A stretch of 64,000 nucleotides of DNA, taken from the NCBI GenBank assembly GCA_025024175.1, contig QCXZ01000138.1, positions 48,269,092-48,333,091 of the forward strand, read 5' to 3'. The first letter of the stretch is position 1, and each line of letters starts with the position of its first letter. This document shows positions 34,259-44,130 of this stretch, one piece after another. The notes under the pieces were generated by a model, which saw nothing but the letters and a program-made list of their open reading frames with translations, made no database searches and was not told the DNA's origin. Made by a program: the position numbers and the translations under genes. The DNA comes from Rhyzopertha dominica. Lineage: Eukaryota; Arthropoda; Insecta; Coleoptera; Bostrichidae.

Positions 34259-34604
34259 AATACTAATAATTTTAATTGGGATTGTGCAAACTATGAGTTA
34301 GGTGACATTTGGAAGGCTATTTTGTAGTTATCTTTTACCAAGTAGTTCGTGTGTTCGTGTATATCTAGTAGGTAGGTAGTTCCGTGTTTGTCGTTGGGTT
34401 CTTTTTTATCAGGTTGGCACGTTGTTTGTATGACGTCTCGCTTCCTTGGTGATTTGTTTATTTACTTCCAAAATTTTGTTTGAACTTGTGTCAGGCAAAT
34501 TATCAGGTTCTTTGTCTTTGACAAAGATTACAGGTATAATCGAAACGTCAAACTAATAACTTTTTGTCAGTGTTTTTAATAGACAGTGGTCTTTCCGAGA
34601 GAGT

Positions 34605-34900
34605 TAGACTTTTTCTTCTCTAGTTCAGCGATTTATTACCACCTTCTCTTTAGCTACGGATTTAAACTACACCAGAAACCCTCGACTATTAAACTTCTTT
34701 TCATATAAATTTGTTCTATGTGTTAATCAATTGTGTATGCTTATCATAACTCTTATATTTAATGTTTGATGTTATTGAAGTAAAAGTAAATTAAATACTA
34801 TCACAAATACAACAAAATAACAAAAATCGTTGATGTCAAACGATATTCAACTATTGATTATCGAGAACTTTTTAGTACTCTTAATGAAATAAATTGCCTC
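34605..34900. other. No gene seen
   Basis: AT-rich DNA between the Penelope-like element and the next GC island; nothing recognisable. Confidence 0.4.
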
Positions 34901-34904
34901 TTGA

Positions 34905-35300
34905 TATTAAATTTATTGAAATTGTACTGGATTCGATTTCTGCCCCAGCCAATTACCTTCTCGTAAAGCAAGATCTTTATAGTGACTCCTCATTTCCGTT
35001 TAAAGTAGTGCGTGACGAGGACAAGTGCGGCTCTTCTACGCGATTAAACCTAATGAACCGGCGCCGTGAAGTTCACGTAAAATATTACACTTCAAATACG
35101 AAATTGATTGTATTCGTCGGCGGCGCCTCCGCCATTTTTGATGAATTGTTCGTACGCTGCTGGCACGCACACATGTTATTTTAATGCGTCTGCCGCGCTG
35201 AAAAACGTGAGGCGGGTGATGAAGCCTGAGTGCATCGGTTCAGTTGCATCCAAAAATTCTTCTTCTGTTTCTTTCATCTTGAATAAAAGCTGATGCTGGA
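34905..35300. other. GC-enriched island, possible conserved regulatory DNA
   Basis: About 400 bp of GC-raised unique sequence (GAACCGGCGCCGTGAAGTTC near 35056, CGTCGGCGGCGCCTCCGCC near 35117). A 96-codon ORF (34894-35184) shows no known domain. Confidence 0.3.
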
Positions 35301-35733
35301 CGACAACAGTTTCCTCTGAAGTGACAAGCTGCCTTCAGCACACAACATGGTTTGCTCAAAAGATTTAAATGTTCTTCGCATTCTTTTCAGTTATGATACT
35401 TTGCACACAATTTCTTTGCAGACTGCTCAATGTCAGAAAGCAGCACTAAATCGCTGCTTCAAAACTTCTTTGCGAATCATGTTGAAGGGATTTAGCACCT
35501 TAATACGTGACGAAAGTGTTAAACTTCTTTGACTCGTGTAACTTGCAGAACTCGTCAGTTTTGCCCGTAAATATTACATTCATCAAATAAAAGTAGTCTT
35601 TTGTTATTGTTTACGTGAATAAATTTTTATATTCTAGACAGTAATCTTAAGACTTATTGATTATATTTTTAAACTATGGACTAAATCATAATTCAGCACT
35701 TGAGGTTATTAACTGTGTTAATTATTGTTATAG

Positions 35734-35790
35734 GTCACCTCAAGCTGATGGCTTTTTGTCCTTCGTGGCTCCATTCCTCAAGCTTCATCG
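35734..35790 (+). other. Candidate short exon (57 nt)
   Basis: Bracketed by ...TTATTGTTATAG and a consensus donor GTAAGTC (35791-35797). GC content is higher than the flanks. Two frames are open; the one starting at the second base reads SPQADGFLSFVAPFLKLHR. The pyrimidine tract before the acceptor is weak, and no gene is identified, so coincidence remains likely. Confidence 0.25.
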
Positions 35791-36129
35791 GTAAGTCTTA
35801 AACTATAAATAATATGTGAATTTCCTGCAGCGCTCCACTCCATTATATTGTAATATCAGCTGTTGTTTATAAATAAACGTGTAAACTCACCGTCAAACTT
35901 TTTTCTGGTGATATATACCATTAAGACCGTACCGTATGTGGAATAGCCTTCTCGAGATTAAGTTCTGTTTACTTGTTAAGTATTGCCCTCGGGGTATAGG
36001 GTGTTAAATTCGAAGCCCCACAATATGTTTTATGTTTTTAAATGTAAGATTATGGGCATGCTAAAGTATTTGGAATTTTTCATAGCATTTGCAAAATAAA
36101 GGAAATGTATTTTTTATTTAATTTTTAAT

Positions 36130-36956
36130 GAAGTAGTTACTTTGATATCTTAACAATAAGGTACAAAAATAAAAAATTGACGGACCATGTTCTTTGTTTT
36201 TCACAGCTTTTTTTACCATTACGGAAAACTGATAAATCAACTTCTTTAATCCTTTTTTTAAATTCTCTTCTGCAATTATTTTTCTGACTTGGCTTCCCAG
36301 TCATCATCGTAAACCAGAATAGATAAAACACCCCAACAATTTTTAATTGGGTGCGCTTTTGGTATGTTTGAAGGATTGTACTCTTTGTCCACGAATTGAT
36401 ATTATTGTGCTTTGACCACTTTGCTTAGTTTTGACGTACTGGGAACACGTTAGGTCAGGCCAGTTGTCCGAATACAACTTATTTATATTTTTTTTATAAT
36501 CGGCAAACATTCAAGTTGAAGAGTTCCTTGTTACAGCATTCAAAATTCCTTTGCTGGAGATGAAATGAAATTTTCTTTTCAAATTTTGTCTCGCTTTTAA
36601 ATTTCACATTTGTTTGGCGGTATATCTTGAAGCTTTTTGTTTTTATAATATGTAAGGTTGTTTTTCTTTTTTATATATCTAATGCAGCCGCACGAAACCC
36701 TATAATCTCTTGCCAATTTTCTCTGAGACGTGCAGACTAAAAAAGGTAAAAAAATGGATTTTTTACCTTTTTTTTTCTTTGCCTCACTTAAACAAGTTCT
36801 TTGGTTTTTCAAGAAAAGGGACTCCATTATTGTAATAATGTTATAAATCGTAGATATCGGTACATTTTCACTTTTAAAGTATTTAATCACTTCGTTTTTT
36901 GTCATCTGTCCAAGCAGTTGGTACACCGGTTTTCGCAAATCAAGGCTTCTAGCCAT
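36130..36956 (-). pseudogene. Internally deleted Tc1/mariner-superfamily transposase
   Basis: Reading down the minus strand, the N-terminus has SLDLRKPVYQLLGQM, a helix-turn-helix region (VPISTIYNIITIM) and the second DNA-binding block SQRKLARDYRVS, then KKNNLTYYKNKK. Further down, frames give HTKSAPN and, after stops, a GCF-YSG...WEAKSEK segment and KKSCEKQRT. These match the C-terminal block (PN-P--RPIE-FWG and GWEAKTE-QL) of the same family. The catalytic middle is mostly missing. It shares its beginning with the relic at 11190-11396. Terminal inverted repeats were not located. Confidence 0.7.
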
Positions 36957-36959
36957 TTT

Positions 36960-38300
36960 GAATAATATTAACTATACTAAACTTTACAATATTAATATTA
37001 CAAAGAAAACAACAAATAATTGTTACACATAGTCAAAAATCGAATTGTCAAATAAAATAAGCCTACTATGTTAATTCATTCTTTCCAGATTTTCACGATA
37101 TCAAGAAAACATTAAAAACATTTTTTTTAAATCGCTTACAGTTTTTATTTTTCATTTTCATTTCATTTTCGACATATAAACAGTTCAACGACATGTTATC
37201 CTTTTTCAAATCCACAAATTCTTATTTATTTATTGACTGTTCTTGGTTTACAATAGTTGGTCTAAAGTCTAAACAAAGGTTTTGTTTACTGTTGTTTCAG
37301 TGATGTATTACATTTTGCATTTGAAGATTAAATTTACTCATTAAATAGAAAGTTGACGTTACAAATAAACACTTAATACGAAAAAAAAGAATAAAAAATT
37401 CGGAAATTATTCGTAATTTTGTTACAAAAACATGCAAAACAAAAAATACATTTCAAGAAAACGGTAGTATAGTAAACAACAGATTTCTGACTTTGATATT
37501 AAATAATAACGATAATCTGAAGTTACTAAAATAAATGTTCAAATAAGTCGATATTCTGTTTCAGTAAAAACACAACAGAGAGCATCGATTCTTGTTATTT
37601 CTGTTTACTGGTCTAGTCGACGTACATTGTTGTTGTGGTTTACTTTCGAAAATAGCAACTGAAGTATACAATTGTGAAAGCTACACAAAAAATTGACAAC
37701 ATTTGTGCGCGGCATACAACATATGGAAATATTATTTGTATAGCCTTTTATATTTAATGAATACATAAAAAAGTGGTCCTTCCTGTTAACGAAAGTAAAG
37801 GATATTTTGAAGATTCCGTCATTTGGAGCTTGAATGAACACCAATTGTTTTGCACAGCAAATGACAACTACAACTTTGTATGTGCTCAAAAGAAAAATGG
37901 CACCATAAAAAGGATGGAAATGGAAGCTTGTGAAAACAACACTAACACTTTGATAACGTATCATTTGTAAGAATAAGTTGGGAATAAGTGAAAACATTAT
38001 GGTATCAACATGTTTACCGCTGAAGAACTGCCAGGCAAAAATTTAAAATGACATAAGTAAGAATTTTTAAAGTTATCATGAATAACACAGAAGCAAACAG
38101 CTATTAAAGGGCTTAATTCAGAAAATATTGCACGTTTGATTTGAAACAGGGTATGAGTATCTCATGAAATTGTCTAAAACGTCAACGATCAATCTGGGAC
38201 ACTCGGTACACCGCAGTAACGTAGTTCAGCAATATTATCGTAAAATACGTAAATTTAACGGTTGAGAAAATGAAATATCTCATTCAGTTTCCCAGCCGAC
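36960..38300. other. No gene seen
   Basis: Very AT-rich. Overlapping opposite-strand ORFs at 37605-37997 (130 codons, minus) and 37773-37970 (plus) show no recognisable motif. A transposase relic cannot be excluded. Confidence 0.4.
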
Positions 38301-38309
38301 TTTGTATTA

Positions 38310-38720
38310 AATTTTGCCTTTAAATTTGACGCGCACAAGAGGAAAATTTCATTCTGCAAGATTTTACGGTACGTTCAACCCCCTCGCATATTGGCGGAGT
38401 GCCGCTGCACCCCACATATTAAAATGGAACCCTTCTCATTTATATTTCAGCCGTCGACAGGCGGTTCTTCGCCGCTTTTGTATAAATAAAATTTTCGATA
38501 GCTGATCTGGCGCCCGTTTGCTGTTTTATTTATGAGGCATCCGTCCGTTTAAGTATAAAAATACATCGTACCCGTCTTGCCCCCCTCGTGGTCGGATCGA
38601 TCGACGAACGATACGTCGTCGGGTATTTGTATTATAAAATCGAGGCAACCGCCGCTCTAATTGATGGTCCTGGGAGTTTGTCGAATGAATCAAGTTTAAT
38701 AGTTTCAGTGCTTCGGAAAA
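38310..38720. other. GC-enriched island, possible conserved regulatory DNA
   Basis: About 400 bp of GC-raised unique DNA with repeated CGAT motifs (GGATCGATCGACGAACGATA near 38593). The 126-codon minus ORF (38526-38906) extends beyond the island and has no family features. Confidence 0.35.
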
Positions 38721-40340
38721 TGCTGAATGATGATTGATGGCCTTAATTGCGGTGGTGATTTTTATGTGTAAGTGAAGCGAGATTGAATGGGGCTTTCGGG
38801 CTTTTCTCCGGCTTAGTGTTTCAGGAACAGAGCCAGAATGTTTCAGCCGGAGGATGGCTGTATAAAATCCTGTGCATATACTAATACAGCATACACTTTT
38901 AATCATGACTTTACGCGTTTTGATTTAGTACATGTATAAGCCCTTTTTACGGGTAGGCAGAACAAATAATTTGCGGAATTAAGGGGAATGCCTAGCTCGA
39001 AAATTTGTTTAATTTAAACGTCCGGGAGAAAACTTCCTCGTGATCATATAAAATGAAAAAAAAACATGTTGAAACCATTACGAATCTGTAACTAATGAAC
39101 GTAAGCACTTTTCCTGTTGGATTTTGGATCTTTGTATACATCAATCTAGTTTCAGTCGGGACCAAATGTGCAATTCCTGAAAACTAAAAAAGGAATAACC
39201 CTGTAGGAAGTCACGAGCGAAGCGTCTACATTCACGAAAATGCACTTCTCTCAGACTTCAGACTCAAGATTATCTCTCACTTTGAGCTGTTGAGGATGTT
39301 GAAGTTTGTAGGGGCAAGAAATATGTGGCCATCAAGGACACATAAAATACGTTGCTGTATTAAGGATACGGTAACAACACTATAAGTACATAGTGTCAAT
39401 AAGGTAACATATAAGTTCAAAATAGGGGTTCTTTTAAAAAGACTGAAAAGAAAATACCGAACAACAAAGAGAACTGTTTACATTTTTTGTGTTATTCGAG
39501 ACCTTGCCATCTAAGGGATTCAGTCATTATCATTTGGCATAAAAAATAAAATCAAAACGGGCACAATTAGAACAATGAATAATATGCACTTGAACCTGTG
39601 TCGTCACATTCTTAAAAATTCCTAATCATAGTAATTGCCTTCATATGCATCACACAGAACAGAGCAGACAAATTCTGGGTGGATTGACTATGATTGAAGC
39701 CTTCCATGAAGATAAAAAAGGTATATCTTCTATAATTAGACACTAAATTAATAACCAGTAACATAATATAGAAATCCATTAGAGTCAATGTGCATTTCAT
39801 TATTATTACTTCTAATGTCTACTGGAAATAATATATGATTGTGTTAATTATGGTAAAAACAGTGGTTTTTAAAATGCTTCCAGATAAGCAATCGGCTTCT
39901 TTCGCTTTCTTGAAACACAAATTTGGCTGCTGAATTATTATTTCTGCAGTAGAAACAAACATGTTAGAAAAGCGGAACTAATTATTTTCTACATGGTCTG
40001 CCGACCTCTCGTTTATGGATGTCCCTTTTTCCTTCCACACACAATAAAATCATTTGAGAGATTCTTCTTTAGCTGGAGTAACTAGTTAATTATTCATAGC
40101 TGTAAAGTTTTCATATGATTTTGGTTGTGTATAAACTCCTTTTGCCTCTAAATAAATTCGTTCTAGTAGGCGGTAACGTAACGAAAATAAGCCGTGAAAT
40201 CTACTATTTCCACCAAGGTACTACTTTGCGTTGCTGAAACTGGCTTGAACTAATTTTCCTGACAAAAACAATGCTTGTCTTGGCACTCTCTAGGTAGTTT
40301 ATAGCTCCACGATATTTCTCACTTCATAAAAGAGATTCTT
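38721..40340. other. No gene seen
   Basis: AT-rich, no convincing coding or repeat features beyond short chance ORFs. Confidence 0.4.
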
Positions 40341-40351
40341 ATATCAAGGAA

Positions 40352-41545
40352 TATACAGGATGCTCACGGTGACAGTTTACAATAGCTAACTTTCTTATTT
40401 GATGTTGTATACTACTGGTTTCAATGGGGAAGATTTATGAATTTTTAAGACAAATTTTGTGGTGATTGCGAAAAAAAAACAATTGAATATAAGCGACTGA
40501 GATATCTTCAAGTTTGTTAAATTAAATGGAACGATCTAATAATTATGAATGACCAATTGGATAGAGCATCTTGAATAATTATCGCTGTTTACGAAAGAGT
40601 CTACAATAGCTAACGTTTTTATTTAATGTCATACAATGGAGTCGTCCTGTTTAAAATAATACACTTGTGGTCGATGGGTTAGTTGATGTTTAATTGTTTT
40701 TTTGTAAATACCACAAAATTCTTCTCAAAACTTAATGAAGCTTCCGCGTTTAAATAGAAAAGTATTTGTTGTTACTGTTTCGTGAACAGCAATTATTTAA
40801 TATCAGTTATCTCAAAAACAAATGGCGGTAGAGAAGTGGTACCTTAGTATTTTTTTCTTTAATTCTTTACCCTTCATCGAATGCGCTATAAGATAAGGTC
40901 GTTCTTTTTAAAATCACAAAACTTATAGTAGATATCTCGGTCAGTTGATGATCAGTTGTTTTGTTTTGACTACACGACAGAAATCTTCTCAANAGTTAAT
41001 GAAACTTCCTCATTTAATTCTACGATGTCAAATGCAAAAGTTAGCTGTTGTAGANCATTTTGTGAACAGGATTCAACATCATATATCTCAAGTACAAGTG
41101 ATTACAGGGTAGTGGCACTTTGGTATTTTTCTTTTTGTTTAATTCTTCGGCCTTGATCGAATGCACTATTAAAAATGGGGTTATTCTATTTAAAATAACA
41201 AACTTGTAGTAGATATTTCAGTCAGCTAATGTTCAATTGTTTTAGTTTCTAAACCGCACAATTTTTTTTCAGAAATTGATGAAACTTCCTCATTTAAACC
41301 AATAGTTAGTCTACCACGTCAAATAAGAAAGTTGGCTATTGTAGGCTGTTTCGTGAACATCTGTTATTCAACATCACATATCTCAAAAATGAATTGCTGT
41401 AGGGTAGTGGCAAGTTTGCTCTTGCTGTTATTCTCGTTGTTTCTTGTTTGTTTACTAGAATACTTGTATCTTTTTTTTCCATTGGAAATGAGCTACTCTC
41501 TCACCTGCTTCAAATTTATCACTTTCTTTTGGGACATCCTGTATA
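40352..41545. mobile_element. Fold-back, non-autonomous element built of a tandem repeat family
   Basis: Bounded by a perfect 11-bp inverted pair, TATACAGGATG (40352-40362) and CATCCTGTATA (41535-41545). Inside, the left part carries units of the TACAATAGCTAAC family in plus orientation (about 40378 and 40601). The right part has at least three units in minus orientation, marked by AATGAAACTTCCTCATTTAA near 40999 and 41279 and AGTTAGCTGTTGTAG near 41039, spaced about 280 bp. The same units occur in tandem at 4090-4620. No ORF is credible. Two undetermined bases (40993, 41055). Element class is unknown; no target duplication was found. Confidence 0.75.
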
Positions 41546-43240
41546 AGTAAAGTAGGTCGTTTAATATAAATGTGACAGTTTGTCAAGAGAAGGAGGACTA
41601 TATAGGTTATCCAGGCCTTTAAAACATTAGTAGGGACTACTCCTACTGTCCCTATCAATTATACACTGTAATACGCTTTATGGTTGGTATATCGACGTAA
41701 TTCGTGTACAGAATGCCATGCAGGTGTTTGGTGCTTAATATAATCAATTCCGCAAAGCATTAATTCTAGTAATTCCCAGAGATCAAGGTGGGGCACGGGC
41801 ATACAACTACAACCCTAATACAGCTCAATTCTGTTATTGGTTAACTAATTCAGTAATCAGGCTTAATTATTGTGCCAAAATTATCTACACGCGTATGCTT
41901 CATGCAAGTATCTACATAAAATACTAGTACATCAATTCAACCTGTATATAGACTGTCAATTACTTCCACATCACGTATTTCCCGCTGCGATATTGAGCAC
42001 GTTCGAATTCAATTAATCGGCGATTCTGCTTTGTGGTTATTATTTTTATGCATTCATTTTTTGCTGTTTCAGTTCAACGCTACTTCACTGCATCAATAAT
42101 TCACCGAAGTTATGATTTACCTCCCAGTATTCCTCTAGCTAGTGCAAATCTGTAATGAGCACTCAATATGCACCGAACCGATTTTGCTAGTGGGTGTAAA
42201 TTTTAACTCGTTATGCAGCAGTTACCTTTAATGAAGTTTCCGAACTGCATCAACTCCTGGTTTCTGGATTTTGCGGAATCGATACATATAACCTTATAAT
42301 ATCTCAGATATTCCGCAGTATCAAATGAATATTGGGAGTGGAACACGGAAGATTACGTTGTGCAGGGTCTTTTCTGTATTTAATTGTCTTTCGTCTCTTA
42401 GGATAACGAAAAACTGACACCTTATTGTTATCAAGACTTCTTCGTCTGCTATTGTCTATCGTAATTTTTTTTTCAGCAGCAAGTAGAAAATTGCTACTGA
42501 TAGTAATTATTGTAAATCTAAACTACATTTGATGTGATAGGCATTTTATTGACAGCTTATTCGTTATTGGTTATTCTATTAATTTAGTGTTACTTTCAAG
42601 ATGACTGCAGTAAACAACAATGAAGAAGTTTCTCTTGAAATAAAGGTATAAGCTCAAAAACCATATAAAAGGGTATGATAACAATTAAGGAGATCAATTC
42701 NCAATAAATCCCTTATGATAGCAAGTTATTCAAAGCTGCAAACCGTGATAAGAACAACAAGAGGAATAATATCACTTGTTACAATAAACTGAAGATCCTC
42801 ATTAAAAGAAGAAATAAATGAAACGAATTTAGAAGGTCTCTCGTTTTCAATTAAAAGGAATTACGTGTATATAAGTCTAGTATTCGTGCAGATGATATCT
42901 GTTTGTTCTTGAAAACTGTCGCTTTTTGTGGCATTTATGGTTCATGGAAAAGAAGTAAAATATTCCATTAACGAATTAGTGATTTCCAAATTAAAGATAA
43001 GGTTCTGATCATTAATACCAAAAAACTGCCATGCAGCGAAGATATGTAATAATGCCTTTGAAGTACTTACGTCAAATTTGCTGGCATCTTCAGAAGCAAG
43101 CTGCTTAGCCATTGCCATTTTACTGTGTTTCATTGCTGTAGGATTTTGTATTATTATAAATGTCCTAGTATAATGGATGAAATGCTTGTATTTAAGCAAG
43201 TAAAATGGGAATGGAATATAATAAATATTTTATGAATTCC
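41546..43240. other. No gene seen
   Basis: AT-rich. A small palindrome (TAGGGAC...GTCCCTA, about 41631-41655) is present. One undetermined base at 42701. No ORF above 85 codons and none with motifs. Confidence 0.4.
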
Positions 43241-43246
43241 TCCTTA

Positions 43247-43322
43247 AATAAACACAGATAGCCAACCCCTTTATCGACAGCAATGCTGGCATTTTCAGGT
43301 AAAGGGGCTGACTGTGTTTATT
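43247..43322. repeat. Imperfect hairpin of Penelope-terminus type
   Basis: Arms AATAAACACAGATAGCCAAC (from 43247) and, inverted, ...CTGACTGTGTTTATT (to 43322) pair over about 24 nt with small gaps. The loop contains AATGCTGGCATT, a phrase also found at the 3' end of the Penelope-like element at 53080-53092. Probably a stripped terminal fragment. Confidence 0.55.
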
Positions 43323-43629
43323 AACCATTTTGCAAGAATTTGATTATGATTTCCTCAATTAAACAATACGTTCCTTACATTAAACACATTATCACAGCGA
43401 CAAACAGCTTCTTACTCAGGTTTAAATAATTTGTTAAAAAAATACTGTATCAATGACTGTAGACCAACATACCATTCCAGCAGTATAACATTATAATGGA
43501 ATGATGGGCTATTAACAATCCTAATTAGGTAGATTGAAAACAATCTACAACATAAATTTGCTGCACGATTCGTGTCTATTTGAATTGTGGAATTTAAAAA
43601 TAAGTAAATATTCACATATTCCTGTTCAC

Positions 43630-43700
43630 TTTCAAGTAGATAATATAGTCGGTCCTAACAATGACCCCTGTGGGGCTCCAATTATTGTTTTTTATAATAT
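43630..43700 (-). pseudogene. Minimal non-LTR reverse transcriptase fragment
   Basis: The minus strand reads IGAPQGSLLGPT across about 43650-43690. This corresponds to the GVPQGSLLGPTLF motif just before the catalytic YADD of jockey/CR1-group reverse transcriptases. The frame is lost soon after and YADD is not seen. Confidence 0.55.
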
Positions 43701-43859
43701 ATAACATTTTATTATTCCTATTAACAAAATTGGTGTGTATGTCACATAAGATGGCATCACCCATATGAAATAAAGGAAAAACAATTATAGTGACATCACG
43801 TGATATTCTATTTATCAAAAGGACCATTTTTGCTGCTACTGTTGCTTCAATTGCATGTT

Positions 43860-44130
43860 AGCTATCCGTTAGCCTGATCCCCGACAGGGACTGCCATTTC
43901 AGCAGCGTTTTGTAAAGTGCTACGACCGTAGGATTGGTTACGCCTACGACGGGGTTATTACAGCAAATTCACGCGTTCACGTAGCAAGTTAATCCCATTA
44001 CCAGGTCAACTCGGGCGCCTCAGACTGCCGACAAAAGACGTGTAATCTGCCTTTTACGTTCCCAGGACGAATCCTGATTTAATCGGGGTCTCGGACCCCG
44101 GAGAAACGTAGCGCGGGGTGTTTTAAACAA
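43860..44130. other. GC-enriched island, possible conserved regulatory DNA
   Basis: About 270 bp, GC-raised (CTACGACCGTAGGATTGG near 43920, a CGGGGTCTCGGACCCCGG stem-loop at about 44085-44102). No ORF. Confidence 0.35.

Larger units (their letters stand above)
32414..34600 (+). mobile_element. Penelope-like retroelement with inverted pseudo-LTRs
   Basis: A degenerate element. Inverted terminal segments of about 170 bp (32463-32632 and 34431-34597) share, in opposite orientation, the blocks CACTGACAAAAAGTTATTAG, CGTTTCGATTA, TTTGTCAAAGAC, AGTTCAAACAAAATTTTG and CAAATCACCAAGGAAGCGAG. Between them lie Penelope-type RT relics (about 32660-33220) and a GIY-YIG nuclease ORF (33303-33740). A tandem 272-bp insertion separates the ORF from its tail. 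Penelope-like elements combine RT and GIY-YIG nuclease and commonly carry such inverted terminal arrangements. RT is riddled with stops, so it is inactive. Confidence 0.88.

Noticed and set aside
37605..37997. 130-codon minus ORF
   Set aside because: Composition is hydrophobic and biased with no recognisable domain, overlaps a plus ORF, and has no splice or promoter support.
38526..38906. 126-codon minus ORF
   Set aside because: Crosses a GC island edge; no family features. Conserved non-coding DNA is a simpler reading.
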